64,000 nt of DNA from Streptomyces sp. NRRL B-24484 (GCF_000717715.1 NZ_JOAI01000001.1:248001-312000), one strand, 5' to 3'; positions 17,616 to 26,348 are shown, counted from the stretch's first letter. Made by a program: numbers and translations. Notes: a model not told the origin generated them from the sequence alone.

Positions 17616-19430
17616 ATGCCCCTGAACCGCCGTGAGTTCGTCTCGCGCTCGGCCGCCACCGCGGCCGGCGCCGCCCTGGCCGGCGGCCTGCCGGTCGTCG
17701 CGGCCGCCCCGGCCGCCGCGGCCCAGGGCGCGGACGCCCGGAAGGCCCCGCAGAAGCAGGGCTTCACCGTGATGGGCACCACCGACCTGCACGGCCGGGT
17801 GCTCAACTGGGACTACTTCACCGACGCCGAGTACGACGACAAGGCGCACAACGACGTCGGCCTCGCCAAGATCTCCACCCTGGTGAAGCAGGTCCGCGAG
17901 GAGAGGGGCTGCCACCGCACCCTGCTCATCGACTCCGGCGACACCATCCAGGGCACCCAGCTCGCCTACTACTACGCCCGCATCGAGCCGATCACCGCCA
18001 AGCGCCCGCCGCGCCACCCGATGGCCGCCGCGATGAACGCCATCGGCTACGACGCCGCCGCCCTCGGCAACCACGAGTTCAACTACGGCATCCCGCTGCT
18101 GCGCGCCTACGAGGAGCAGCTGGACTTCCCGCTGCTCGGTGCCAACGCGCTGTACGCCAAGAACGAGCGGCCCGCCTTCGAGCCGTACGTCATCAAGGAG
18201 ATGCACCTCGGGCACGGCCGCCCGCTGCGGGTCGGCATCCTCGGCCTGACCAACCCGGGCATCGCGATCTGGGACAAGGCGAACGTCTCCGGCAAGATGG
18301 TCTTCCCGGGGATCGTCGAGGCGGCGAAGAAGTACGTGCCGCGGATGCGCGCGGCCGGCGCGGACGTCGTGGTGGTCTCCTCGCACTCGGGTGCGGACGG
18401 CGCCACCTCGTACGGCGACCAGCTGCCCTGGGGCGAGAACGTGTCGGCGCAGCTCGCCGAGGAGGTGCCCGGGGTCGACGCGGTGCTGGTCGGCCACGCG
18501 CACAAGGAGATCCCGCAGCGGCTGGTGGTGAACAAGCAGACCGGCCGGAACGTGGTGCTGTCCGAGCCGCTGTGCTGGGGCCAGCGGCTGACCTGCTTCG
18601 ACTTCGAGGTGGAGTTCTCGCACGGCTCCTGGCAGGTCACCTCGGTGAGCTCGCGGGTGCTGAACTCCAACACGGTGCCGGAGGACCCGGCGATCGTGAA
18701 GCTGATCGCGGGCCAGCACAAGAAGGTGGTGGCGTACGTCAACCAGGTGATCGGCACCTGCAAGACCGAACTGTCCATCGCCGAGGCGCCGTTCAAGGAC
18801 GTGCCGATCATCGACCTGATCGGCCGGGTGCAGGCCGACACGGTGAGGGCGGCGCTGGCGTCGACCGAGTACGCGAAGCTGCCGGTGCTGGCGCAGGCGG
18901 CGCCGTTCAACCGCACCGCGGTGATCCCGGCGGGTGACGTGCGGCTGCGCGACGCGGCGGGGCTGTACATCTACGAGAACACCCTGGAGGCGCGCATCCT
19001 GACCGGTGCGCAGATCAAGGACTACCTGGAGTTCTCGGCGCGGTACTTCGCGCAGCTGGCGCCGGGTGCGCCGGTGGACCTGGGCACGCTGACCAACGCC
19101 GGTTCCACCCCGGACTACAACTACGACTCGGTGTACGGCGTCTCGTACGACATCGACGTGGCGCAGCCGGTGGGGTCGCGGATCGTCGGTCTGTCGTTCG
19201 ACGGGGCGCCGATCGACCCGGCGGCGCAGTTCGTGCTGGCGGTGAACAACTACCGTGCGGGCGGCGGCGGCAACTTCCCGCACGTGGCGGCGGCGAAGCA
19301 GGTCTGGTCGAACTCGGACGAGATCCGCAACACGATGATCGCCTGGGTGAAGGCCAAGGGCGTCATCGACCCGGCGGACTTCGGTGCGGTGTCCTGGCGC
19401 CTGGTCCGCGCGGGCGTGCCGTTGTTCTAG
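17616..19430 (+). CDS. Tat-exported 5'-nucleotidase / cyclic-phosphodiesterase family metallophosphatase
   Basis: A 604-residue secreted enzyme of the 5'-nucleotidase/UshA/CpdB group. The N-terminus NRREFVSRSAATAAGAAL carries the twin arginines of a Tat signal, with a likely cleavage after an Ala-rich run near residue 35. The metallophosphatase motifs follow in order: GTTDLHGRV, IDSGDTIQG, ALGNHEFNYG, VSSHSGADG and GHAHKE, giving the two-metal site. The C-terminal 5'-nucleotidase domain (about residue 370 on, with AQAAPFNRTAVIPAGDVRLRD) binds the base. It would release phosphate from nucleotides outside the cell; the exact substrate is open. The ATG at 17616 was chosen because it places the Tat signal at the N-terminus. 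Confidence 0.88.
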   Translation: MPLNRREFVSRSAATAAGAALAGGLPVVAAAPAAAAQGADARKAPQKQGFTVMGTTDLHGRVLNWDYFTDAEYDDKAHNDVGLAKISTLVKQVREERGCHRTLLIDSGDTIQGTQLAYYYARIEPITAKRPPRHPMAAAMNAIGYDAAALGNHEFNYGIPLLRAYEEQLDFPLLGANALYAKNERPAFEPYVIKEMHLGHGRPLRVGILGLTNPGIAIWDKANVSGKMVFPGIVEAAKKYVPRMRAAGADVVVVSSHSGADGATSYGDQLPWGENVSAQLAEEVPGVDAVLVGHAHKEIPQRLVVNKQTGRNVVLSEPLCWGQRLTCFDFEVEFSHGSWQVTSVSSRVLNSNTVPEDPAIVKLIAGQHKKVVAYVNQVIGTCKTELSIAEAPFKDVPIIDLIGRVQADTVRAALASTEYAKLPVLAQAAPFNRTAVIPAGDVRLRDAAGLYIYENTLEARILTGAQIKDYLEFSARYFAQLAPGAPVDLGTLTNAGSTPDYNYDSVYGVSYDIDVAQPVGSRIVGLSFDGAPIDPAAQFVLAVNNYRAGGGGNFPHVAAAKQVWSNSDEIRNTMIAWVKAKGVIDPADFGAVSWRLVRAGVPLF

Positions 19431-19439
19431 GCCGGGTCG

Positions 19440-19475
19440 GCGCACGGGGGCGCGGGGTTCCGTGCCCCCGTGCGC
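19440..19475. terminator. bidirectional terminator between nucleotidase and aminotransferase genes
   Basis: GCGCACGGGGGC (19440-19451) pairs with GCCCCCGTGCGC (19464-19475) around a 12-nt loop, between two convergent stop codons only 53 nt apart. Confidence 0.7.
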
Positions 19476-19483
19476 TGCCGGCC

Positions 19484-20854
19484 TCAGGCCGCGCACATCT
19501 CGCCGAGGAAGGCGTCGAGGACGCCGAGGTAGGTGTCGATGTCGGCGGTGTCGTGGGCGAATCCGGCGTGCGGGCCGGAGGAGCCGATGGCGTCCCAGAC
19601 GCCGCGGTTGGCGAAGTAGACCCGCCGCGCGTCGGTGAACAGCGGGTCGAGGCCGGCGTGCGCCTCGCGGGCGTTGCGGGGCAGCTCGGGTTGCAGGCAG
19701 TAGCCGGAGCGGGCGCCGAAGCGGTGGGCGCGCCAGGGCAGTCCGCGGCTGCGGGCGGCGGCCTCGATGCCGTCGGCGAGGCGTTCGCCGAGCCGGGCGA
19801 TCCGCTGGTGCTCGGCCGGGGTCATCAGTTCGGTGAGGACGACCTCGGCGCAGGCGAGCGAGAGCGCGTTGGCGAACAGCGTGCCGCCGAGGGCGAGCCC
19901 GACGGTGTCGCCGAGTTCGTCGGCGAGCTGGGCGGCGACCAGGTCGGCGAGGCCGTCGGTCATGCCGAGGGCACCGATCGGGATGCCGCCGCTGATGCCC
20001 TTGCCGCCGGTGACCATGTCGGGGGCGATGCCGTAGTGGGTGACGGCGCCGCCGTAGTGGTCGAACTGGGTGTGGGTCTCGTCCGTCACCAGCAGCGTGC
20101 CGTGGCGGTTGCAGGCCTCGCGCAGCCCGGGCAGGAAGCCGGGTTCGGGCAGGACGGTGCCGCAGTTGGTGAGCACGCCCTCGATCAGCACCGCCGCGCA
20201 TCCGCGGCGGCCCAGGACCCGTTCGGCGGCGGCGAGGTCGTTGAAGTCGACGACGTCGAGGTCCGGCGGTGCGGCCAGGCCGGTGCACTCCGGCACCAGT
20301 CCGGTGCCGTCGTCGGTCCACAGCGTCTCCTGCAGTTGGCCGTGGTACTTGCCGGCGAACAGCAGCACGCCCTGCCGGCCGGTCGCCGCACGGGCGATCC
20401 GCAGTGCCTCGGTGTTGGCGTTCGAGGCGGAGAGGCTGAACTGCCACTGCGGGAGGCCGAAGCGCAGCCGCAGTTGCTCACAGACGGCGAGCGCGGACTC
20501 GGTGGGCAGGAACAGTTGGACGCCGCGGTCGGCCTGCGCGGCGAGGGTCTCGGTGAGCCGGGGGTGCGCGTAGCCGAGGACGGTCGACATGTCGCCGACG
20601 TTGAAGTCGAGGTAGTCGTTGCCGTCGACGTCGGTGAAGGTCGGTCCGCGGCCGTGGGCGAGCCACAGCACCGGGGTCCGGTAGAAGCCGGCCATCCACT
20701 GCATGGGCACGCCGCCGGGCATCCGGCTGCGGGCCCGGGCGGTCAGGGCCAGCGAGCCGGGCACGCGCGCCCGGAAGGCGGCGTCCTCGCGCTCGCGGAT
20801 CACCGTGAGGGCGCGGCGCTGCCCGGCGTCGAGGGCGGGGGTTGCGGGGTCCAT
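19484..20854 (-). CDS. class-III PLP aminotransferase / glutamate-1-semialdehyde aminomutase-like
   Basis: A 456-residue fold-type I PLP enzyme. The cofactor aspartate is in LLVTDETHTQFDHYG near residue 256 and the Schiff-base lysine in VTGGKGISGGIPIGA near 283. The region PMQWMAGFYRTPVLWLAHG resembles the substrate-mouth of HemL-like enzymes, but the true HemL is normally part of the haem operon and this gene has no haem neighbours, so a separate transaminase or aminomutase role is more likely. Length fits the family. The start has GAGGGGA ahead. It follows the DUF6296-like gene on the same strand after 99 nt that contain a large hairpin, so the two may be separate transcripts. Confidence 0.8.
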   Translation of the reverse strand: MDPATPALDAGQRRALTVIREREDAAFRARVPGSLALTARARSRMPGGVPMQWMAGFYRTPVLWLAHGRGPTFTDVDGNDYLDFNVGDMSTVLGYAHPRLTETLAAQADRGVQLFLPTESALAVCEQLRLRFGLPQWQFSLSASNANTEALRIARAATGRQGVLLFAGKYHGQLQETLWTDDGTGLVPECTGLAAPPDLDVVDFNDLAAAERVLGRRGCAAVLIEGVLTNCGTVLPEPGFLPGLREACNRHGTLLVTDETHTQFDHYGGAVTHYGIAPDMVTGGKGISGGIPIGALGMTDGLADLVAAQLADELGDTVGLALGGTLFANALSLACAEVVLTELMTPAEHQRIARLGERLADGIEAAARSRGLPWRAHRFGARSGYCLQPELPRNAREAHAGLDPLFTDARRVYFANRGVWDAIGSSGPHAGFAHDTADIDTYLGVLDAFLGEMCAA

Positions 20855-20889
20855 CGGCGTCCCCTCGGTGCGCGCGGCCGCGGTGCGCG

Positions 20890-20941
20890 CGGCCCCGGTG
20901 CCCGCCGGACCGGCCTTCGCGGGCCCGGCGGGCCGGGGCCG
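20890..20941 (-). terminator. long bulged hairpin after the DUF6296-like gene
   Basis: CGGCCCCG-g-t-GCCCGCCGG (20890-20908) faces CCGGCGGGC-CGGGGCCG (20925-20941): 17 pairs interrupted by a 2-nt bulge, 16-nt loop. It starts 12 nt beyond the stop at 20954 and ends before the aminotransferase ribosome site. Confidence 0.55.
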
Positions 20942-20953
20942 TAAGGGTTCGGG

Positions 20954-21175
20954 TCAGGCGCGGCGGTGGACGGTGGACGGCGGGGTGAGTTCCTGCCGCC
21001 CGCCGGTGGCGAGCATCCGGACCTCGTCGTGGTCGCTGATCTCGGCGCGGACGATGCCGCTGTCGTCGGTGTACACCGGGTGGCCGCCGGGGCCGAGGGT
21101 GCCGGTGGGGTGCACCACGACGATGTCGTCGGTGTCCTGGCCGGGGTGCGGGAAGGACAGCTCGTACTCGGTCAT
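20954..21175 (-). CDS. small DUF6296-like protein
   Basis: A 73-residue soluble protein, MTEYELSFPHPGQDTDD at the start and then HPTGTLGPGGHPVY and ISDHDEVRMLATGG. I associate this pattern with DUF6296, a family I know mainly from Kitasatospora; that is memory, not a search. It is mostly beta-type with many Asp and Gly and no cysteine, signal or membrane segment. The ribosome site GAGGAGGT 5 nt ahead of the ATG is very strong, so it should be well translated. Function unknown. Its nearest partner is the aminotransferase downstream. Confidence 0.65.
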   Translation of the reverse strand: MTEYELSFPHPGQDTDDIVVVHPTGTLGPGGHPVYTDDSGIVRAEISDHDEVRMLATGGRQELTPPSTVHRRA

Positions 21176-21329
21176 GGGGCACCTCCTCGGGCCGCGCGGG
21201 TGCGGGACCGCTCACCAGTGTCGCGCCGCGCGGCGGTCCGCGCGCCCCGGGGGCGGCGGCGGAACCCGCGGGCGGGGTGCTGCGTCCCACTGCCGTTGGG
21301 TTGGTTCGTACCGGCAGGGGGTCACTCGG

Positions 21330-22226
21330 ATGCGCAGGGGTGTGGTGGCGGCGCTGACGGCGTTGCCGGTGGTTTGGGCGCTGGCGGGCTGCGGCAGCAC
21401 GGTGGCGGGCGGCGGCCCGGAGCGGGTCGGCGCGACGGCGGACGGGCCCGCGCGGCAGCGGGCCGCCGAGGTGGCGGCGGCGTGGCCGGGGTCGGCGCAG
21501 GAGAGGGTCTGGCGGTCGGGCTACTACCCGGTGGGCGTGCCGGCGGAGTGGCTGCCGCCGGACGCGTTCCACAGCGGCGGGGAGAAGGACGCGTACCAGG
21601 CGGGGCGGCTGGTGCTGGCGGGCGGGCTGCCGCGGACCTTCTCGGGGCTGGCGCAGGTGCGGTGGGCGGACGGTGCGCAGCTGACGCTGCCGCTGCGGTC
21701 GGCGGACGCGGTGTTCCGGTCACTGACGGAGGGCAGGCCGGCGTGCAACGGCATCTGCGGGCAGCCGCTGACGGTGACGGGTGCGGAGCCGGGCACACGG
21801 GAGGTGTCGACCAGCCGCGGGCGGGCGGAGATCCCGGTGTGGCGGTTCCGCGTCGCGGGGTACGCCGAGCCGTTCACCTACCCGGCGGTGGAGGCGCAGC
21901 AGCCGCCGACGGGGCCGGCGAAGGAGGTGCCGGGGGCGCGGCCGGCGTCGTTCTCCTCGGTGTCCGCGGACGGGCGGACGGTGACGGCGGACGTGGCGCA
22001 CGGCGGCTGCGAGCGGGTGGAGCGCACCGAGGCGTACGAGACGGGCGCGGCGGTGGTGCTGATCGCCCGGGTGCGGTCGACGGCGCAGCCGGGGACGGCC
22101 TGCGACGCGGCGCTGCACCTGTCGCCGGAGCGGTTCGCGCTGGCGGCCCCGCTGGACGGCCGGGTGGTGCTGGACCTGGCCACGGGCGCCCCGCAGGTGC
22201 CGACGGGGGCCGGGGGCGGCCGGTAG
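21330..22226 (+). CDS. hypothetical lipoprotein
   Basis: A 298-residue protein with MRRGVVAALTALPVVWALAG then C: a clear lipoprotein signal, Cys at residue 21. The body has four more cysteines in pairs (CNGICG around residue 136-140, GGC and TAC later), consistent with exported disulfides, and no membrane segment. I do not recognise the family. The G/C-rich codons differ slightly from neighbours (GCG-heavy rather than GCC-heavy). The ATG is preceded by GGGGG about 9 nt away. A GNAT gene follows on the same strand after 89 nt. Confidence 0.65.
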   Translation: MRRGVVAALTALPVVWALAGCGSTVAGGGPERVGATADGPARQRAAEVAAAWPGSAQERVWRSGYYPVGVPAEWLPPDAFHSGGEKDAYQAGRLVLAGGLPRTFSGLAQVRWADGAQLTLPLRSADAVFRSLTEGRPACNGICGQPLTVTGAEPGTREVSTSRGRAEIPVWRFRVAGYAEPFTYPAVEAQQPPTGPAKEVPGARPASFSSVSADGRTVTADVAHGGCERVERTEAYETGAAVVLIARVRSTAQPGTACDAALHLSPERFALAAPLDGRVVLDLATGAPQVPTGAGGGR

Positions 22227-22315
22227 CGGCCGGTGGCGGCCGTCGCCGGGGTGCTGGCCGCGGTGGGTGTGCGGGGGCAGGATCGGGGTTTCGCGAGAAG
22301 GGACGGTGGTGCTGC

Positions 22316-22849
22316 GTGTGGCGTACCGAGCGGCTGGTGCTGCGGTTGTGGGAGCCGGGGGACGCGGCGCGCGCCCTGGACCTGTACGGGCGGTGGGAGG
22401 TGGCCCGGTGGCTGGGGGCGCAGCCGCGGGTGCTGGCGGACGAGGCGGAGGCGCTGGCCCTGGTGGAGCGTTTCCGGGGGCGGTCGGCGGACCCGCGGTT
22501 CGGCGTGTGGGCGGTCGAGCGGGCGGACACCGGGGTGGTGGCCGGGTCGGTGCTGCTGGTGCCGCTGCCGGACGGGGACGGCGAGGTCGAGGTGGGGTGG
22601 CACTTCCACCCGGACTGCTGGGGGAACGGCTTCGCCACCGAGGCCGCGCGGGCCGCGGTGGCGAAGGGCTTCGCGGACGGTCTGCCGGAGATCCGGGCCG
22701 TCGTCCGTCCGGGCAACGATCCGTCGGCCGCGGTCTGCCGGCGCCTCGGCAAGGCTCCTCTGGGCCGCACCACCCGCTGGTACGGCACCGAACTGGACGA
22801 ATTCCTCCTCACGGCGGGCAACCGCCCAGGTGTCCCCACGCGCCCCTGA
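22316..22849 (+). CDS. GNAT-family N-acetyltransferase (RimJ/RimL-like)
   Basis: A 177-residue acetyltransferase. It opens with TERLVLRLWEPGDAARALDL, the typical RimJ/RimL beginning, has the acceptor-side strand VEVGWHFHPDCWGNGFATEA whose W-G-N-G-F-A-T-E-A is the acetyl-CoA pyrophosphate loop, and ends with AVVRPGNDPSAAVCRRLG, the C-terminal motif that packs on the cofactor. Acceptor unknown: the family acetylates ribosomal protein N-termini, small amines or drugs. The start is GTG 22316, the first in frame before the conserved TERL; GAGAAGGG lies about 11 nt ahead. It ends 10 nt from a convergent hydrolase gene, with no hairpin between them. Confidence 0.82.
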   Translation: MWRTERLVLRLWEPGDAARALDLYGRWEVARWLGAQPRVLADEAEALALVERFRGRSADPRFGVWAVERADTGVVAGSVLLVPLPDGDGEVEVGWHFHPDCWGNGFATEAARAAVAKGFADGLPEIRAVVRPGNDPSAAVCRRLGKAPLGRTTRWYGTELDEFLLTAGNRPGVPTRP

Positions 22850-22859
22850 GGTGCTGCCC

Positions 22860-23702
22860 TTACCGGCCTGCGCAGGCGGCGAGCCGGGCGAGGGCGTCCT
22901 CGGCGGCGGTGAGGACGGAGATGTGGCCGTCGTCGGGGCGGGTCCACAGCTCGGCGGTGGGGATGCGGGCCGCGAGCCAGCGGCTGTGGGCGGCGGGGAC
23001 GATGCGGTCGCGTTCGCCGTGCAGCAGCAGGACGGGCGTGCGGATCCGCCCGGGGTCGAAGCCCCAGGGGGCGGTGTAGGCGAGGTCGTCGTCGATCAGT
23101 GCGGCGGGGCCGGCGGCGACGGCGGGGCCGACGACGGTGTCGAACCAGGACCAGACGCCGTGCAGGGCGTCGAGGTCGCCGGGGGTGAACTCGCAGTCGT
23201 AGTCGGCGCCGTGGTCCTGCTGGTGGCGTTCCTTGGCGGTGCGGCCCGCAGCCGCGGCCCGCAGCGAGGCGACCCCGGAGGCGGTCATTCCGGTGTACCA
23301 GTCGAGGCCGTCTGCGCCGTGCGGGGCGAGTCCGGCGACGGAGGCGGCGGCGAGGACGCGGTCGGGCAGCAGGGCGGCGCAGGCGAGGGCGTGCGGCCCG
23401 CCGCCGGAGTGGCCGAGGACGGCGAAGCGTTCGATGCCGAGGGCGTCGGCGAGGGCGGCGGTGTCGGCGGCCGCGGAGGCGACGTCCCGGCCGGGGAGGG
23501 GTGTGGAGCCGCCGTAGCCGGGGCGGTCGTAGGAGACGAAGCGGATGCCGAGCCGGGCGGCGGCGGGCAGCAGGGGTGCGGGCGGTGTGCCGAGGTTGGG
23601 GGTGCCGTGGTGCCAGACGACGGTGAGCGGGGCGTCGGCGGGCCCGGTGTCGTAGTGGCGGAGGGTGCGGCCGTCGGGAAGTTCGAGCTGATGGTCCGTC
23701 AT
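22860..23702 (-). CDS. alpha/beta hydrolase
   Basis: A 280-residue alpha/beta-hydrolase fold enzyme. The oxyanion strand is VVWHHGTPNLG, the nucleophile elbow is VLGHSGGGPHAL (Ser near residue 97), the acid lies in LLLHGERDRIVPA and the histidine in RPDDGHISVL near the end, so the triad is complete. SYDRPGYGGS is typical of esterase/haloperoxidase-like members. Substrate not readable. I chose ATG 23702 rather than the longer frame because TAGCTT sits 7 nt ahead with no Shine-Dalgarno, fitting a leaderless start. Confidence 0.83.
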   Translation of the reverse strand: MTDHQLELPDGRTLRHYDTGPADAPLTVVWHHGTPNLGTPPAPLLPAAARLGIRFVSYDRPGYGGSTPLPGRDVASAAADTAALADALGIERFAVLGHSGGGPHALACAALLPDRVLAAASVAGLAPHGADGLDWYTGMTASGVASLRAAAAGRTAKERHQQDHGADYDCEFTPGDLDALHGVWSWFDTVVGPAVAAGPAALIDDDLAYTAPWGFDPGRIRTPVLLLHGERDRIVPAAHSRWLAARIPTAELWTRPDDGHISVLTAAEDALARLAACAGR

Positions 23703-23709
23703 GGTGCGG

Positions 23710-23715
23710 AAGCTA
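23710..23715 (-). promoter_or_regulatory. probable -10 hexamer of a leaderless hydrolase transcript
   Basis: TAGCTT on the minus strand, 7 nt before the ATG at 23702. It abuts the hairpin that ends the upstream aldehyde-dehydrogenase unit. Confidence 0.4.
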
Positions 23716-23747
23716 CCGGCCGGGGCCGACAACGGGCCCCGGCCGGT
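23715..23747 (-). terminator. aldehyde dehydrogenase terminator hairpin
   Basis: Perfect 13-bp arms, 23715-23727 and 23735-23747, loop of 7 nt, 19 nt after the stop codon at 23767. Confidence 0.7.
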
Positions 23748-23766
23748 GGTGCGCCGGACGGGATCG

Positions 23767-25224
23767 TCAGAACGGGAAGCGGCTGCGGCCGTGCTGGATG
23801 GAGATCCACTTGACGGTGGTGAAGGCCTCCACGGTGGCGTCGCCGTTGAGGCGGCCGACGCCGGAGTTCTTCTCGCCGCCGAAGGGGACGATCGGCTCGT
23901 CGGCGATGGTCCCGTCGTTGATGTGGATCATGCCGGTGTCGATCCGCTGCGCGAAGCGGACGCCGCGCTCGATGTCGCCGGTGTGGACGGCGCCGCTGAG
24001 GCCGAACGGGGTGTCGTTGGCGATCTCGACGGCCTCGTCGTCGCCGTCGAAGGGCACCACGACGACGACCGGGCCGAAGATCTCACGGCGCAGCACGGGG
24101 GCGTCGTGCGGGACACCGGCGAGGACGACCGGGTCCATCAGGGTGCCGACGGTGGCCCCGCGGAGCAGGACCTCCGCACCGCCGGCGACGGCCTCGTCGA
24201 CCTGGGCGGTGATGGCGTCGGCCTGGGCGGAGTTGATGAGCGGGCCGATGTCGGTGGCCGGGTCCCGGGGGTCGCCGACGGTGAGGGTGCGGATCTTGGC
24301 GACGAACTTCGCGGTGAACTCGTCGAGGACGGACCGGTCGACGAGGACGCGGTTGGCGGCCATGCAGACCTGGCCCTGGTGGGCGAAGCGGCTGAACACG
24401 GCGGCGTCGACGGCGTAGTCGAGGTCGGCGTCGTCGAGGACGACGAGGGCGCTGTTGCCGCCGAGTTCGAGGACGGTCCGCTTGAAGTGGGAGGCGGCGA
24501 CGGTGGCGACGTGCCGGCCGACGGAGTCGGAGCCGGTGAAGGCGATGACCTTGGGGACGGGGTGCTCGATGAAGGCGTCGCCGATCTCGGCGATGTCGGT
24601 GAGGACGACGTTGAGCAGGCCGGCGGGCAGGCCGGCGTCCTCGAAGAGCTTGGCGATCAGGGTGCCGCCGGTGATCGGGGCGTCCTGGTGGGGCTTGAGG
24701 ACGACGCCGTTGCCGAGGGCGAGGGCGGGGGCGACGGCCTTGAGGGAGAGGAACAGCGGGAAGTTGAACGGGCTGATGACGCCGACGACGCCGACCGGCA
24801 GGCGGTAGAGGCGGTTCTCCTTGCCGTCGACCGGGGAGGGCAGGATCCGGCCCTCGGCGCGCAGCGAGAGCTGCATGCACTCGCGGAGCATGTCCTTGGA
24901 GAGGGATATCTCGAAGGCGGCCTTGAGACGGGTGCCGCCGAGCTCGGCGATGATCGTGTCGGTGATCTCCTGCTCGCGGTCCTCGATGAGGCGCAGGGCG
25001 CGTTCGAAGACGAGGCGGCGGGTGTAGGGGTTGGTGGCGGCCCAGGTGCGCTGGGCGCGCTGCGCGGCCCGGTACGCCCGGTCGACCTCGTCGGCGGTGG
25101 CGACGGTGATGGCGGCGAGCTTCTCGCCGTCGTAGGGGTTGATGTCGACGATGTCCCACGAGCCGCTGCCGGGGCGCCACTGGCCGTCGATGTACTGCTG
25201 CGACAGTTCCGTGAAGTGAGACAT
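23767..25224 (-). CDS. NAD(P)-dependent aldehyde dehydrogenase
   Basis: A 485-residue ALDH-superfamily enzyme oxidising an aldehyde to the acid. The cofactor stretch is VVGVISPFNFPLFLSLK, the general base Glu is in TVLELGGNSALVV near residue 253, and the catalytic cysteine in HQGQVCMAANR near 286; the C-terminal EIFGPVVVVVPFDGDDEAV and PFGGEKNSGVGR complete the pattern. The sequence FNFPLFLSLK and the Ala-Ala-Asn after the cysteine recall benzaldehyde/vanillin dehydrogenase (XylC/Vdh) relatives, which would make an aromatic aldehyde a reasonable guess. No aromatic-degradation genes are adjacent, so this stays open. It is downstream of the XRE regulator on the same strand, 68 nt apart. Confidence 0.88.
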   Translation of the reverse strand: MSHFTELSQQYIDGQWRPGSGSWDIVDINPYDGEKLAAITVATADEVDRAYRAAQRAQRTWAATNPYTRRLVFERALRLIEDREQEITDTIIAELGGTRLKAAFEISLSKDMLRECMQLSLRAEGRILPSPVDGKENRLYRLPVGVVGVISPFNFPLFLSLKAVAPALALGNGVVLKPHQDAPITGGTLIAKLFEDAGLPAGLLNVVLTDIAEIGDAFIEHPVPKVIAFTGSDSVGRHVATVAASHFKRTVLELGGNSALVVLDDADLDYAVDAAVFSRFAHQGQVCMAANRVLVDRSVLDEFTAKFVAKIRTLTVGDPRDPATDIGPLINSAQADAITAQVDEAVAGGAEVLLRGATVGTLMDPVVLAGVPHDAPVLRREIFGPVVVVVPFDGDDEAVEIANDTPFGLSGAVHTGDIERGVRFAQRIDTGMIHINDGTIADEPIVPFGGEKNSGVGRLNGDATVEAFTTVKWISIQHGRSRFPF

Positions 25225-25292
25225 CCGCTGCCTTTCGGTGAGGTCCGCCCTCGCGACCGGATTTGACGGAACCTCATCCTACTGACCGACGA

Positions 25293-26159
25293 TCAGATGT
25301 CCTGGAGAACGGAACGGAGAAGGGCGAGCGAACGCTCGGGCGACAGGCTGGCCTCGCCGAGCCGGCGCAGCGCGGCGGCGTACTCGGCGACCTCGGCCGG
25401 CCGGTCCAGGTAGAGGGCGCTGGTGAACTGCTCCAGGTAGACGACGTCGGGCAGTTCGGACTCGGCGAAGCCGAGGACGGAGAACGCGCCGGCCTCGGCG
25501 CCGGGCAGGTCGGCGCCGAGCGGCACGACCTGCAGGGTGACCTCGGGGCGGGCGGCGGCCTCGATGAGGTGCTGCAGCTGACCGCGCATCACCTCGGGCC
25601 CCCCGCAGGGGCGGCGCAGCGCGGCCTCGTCGACGACGGCGTGCAGGGCGGGGGTTCGGCCGCCGGCGAGCAGTTGCTGGCGGCGCATCCGGACGGCGAC
25701 CCGGCGGTCGACCTCCTGCGCGGTGGCGTGGTGCCGGCCGAGCAGGACGACGGCGCGGGCGTACTCCTCGGTCTGCAGCAGCCCGGGGACGAACTGGATC
25801 TCGTAGCTGGCGATCGAGGCGGCGGCCTCCTCCAGGCCGAGGTAGGTCTGGAACCAGGTCGGGACGACGTCCTCGTAACCGTGCCACCAGGAGACGGCGT
25901 TGGCCTCGGCGACCAGGCCGAGCAGGGCGGTGCGCTCCTCGCCGCGGTCGACGCCGTAGAGGGTGAGCAGGTCGGCGACGTCGCGCTCCTTGAAGCCGAC
26001 CCGGCCGAGCTCCATCCGGCTGATCTTCGACTCGGACGCGCGGATCGAGTAGCCGGCCTCCTCGCGGGTGACGCCGCGTGCCTCGCGCAGCCGCCGCAGC
26101 TGGGAGCCCAGCAGCAGCCGGTGCGCGGTCACCCCGCCGCCCGTGTGGAGCATGCTCAT
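25293..26159 (-). CDS. XRE-family regulator with DUF5753 domain
   Basis: A 288-residue regulator of a family very abundant in streptomycetes. Residues 13-70 are the helix-turn-helix (LGSQLRRLREARGVTREEAG, then YSIRASESKISRMELGR). From about residue 95 the DUF5753 effector region follows: IQFVPGLLQTEEYARAV, ALHAVVDEAALRRPCGG and LEQFTSALYLDRP are its signature. These genes are usually next to a small DUF397 gene; none is visible on either side, so it is an orphan. GGAGGT lies 7 nt before the ATG at 26159. The same-strand aldehyde dehydrogenase follows, which could be a target or simply a neighbour. Confidence 0.88.
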   Translation of the reverse strand: MSMLHTGGGVTAHRLLLGSQLRRLREARGVTREEAGYSIRASESKISRMELGRVGFKERDVADLLTLYGVDRGEERTALLGLVAEANAVSWWHGYEDVVPTWFQTYLGLEEAAASIASYEIQFVPGLLQTEEYARAVVLLGRHHATAQEVDRRVAVRMRRQQLLAGGRTPALHAVVDEAALRRPCGGPEVMRGQLQHLIEAAARPEVTLQVVPLGADLPGAEAGAFSVLGFAESELPDVVYLEQFTSALYLDRPAEVAEYAAALRRLGEASLSPERSLALLRSVLQDI

Positions 26160-26305
26160 CGCGCCGACCTCCGTGTCCGGTGGGGCAGTTGCCCGTCGGG
26201 CGCAGTCTGCCACCCGGGTCCGACAGCCGGAAGGGCGCGCCGCGCCGCTCCCAGCCGATTGCCAGGAAAGCCGCCGGGCGGGGGCCGGCACAGGCTGGAC
26301 AGCAG

Positions 26306-26348
26306 GCAGCGCCTGCCCCCAACTGGTCGGGGAGTGGGCAGGCGCTGC
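26306..26348 (-). terminator. hairpin between gltD and the XRE regulator
   Basis: GCAGCGCCTGCCC (26306-26318) and its perfect complement (26336-26348), 17-nt loop. It is 74 nt beyond the gltD stop and about 150 nt before the XRE start on the same strand. Most likely it ends the gltBD transcript; the 263-nt gap holds nothing else I can name. Confidence 0.6.
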
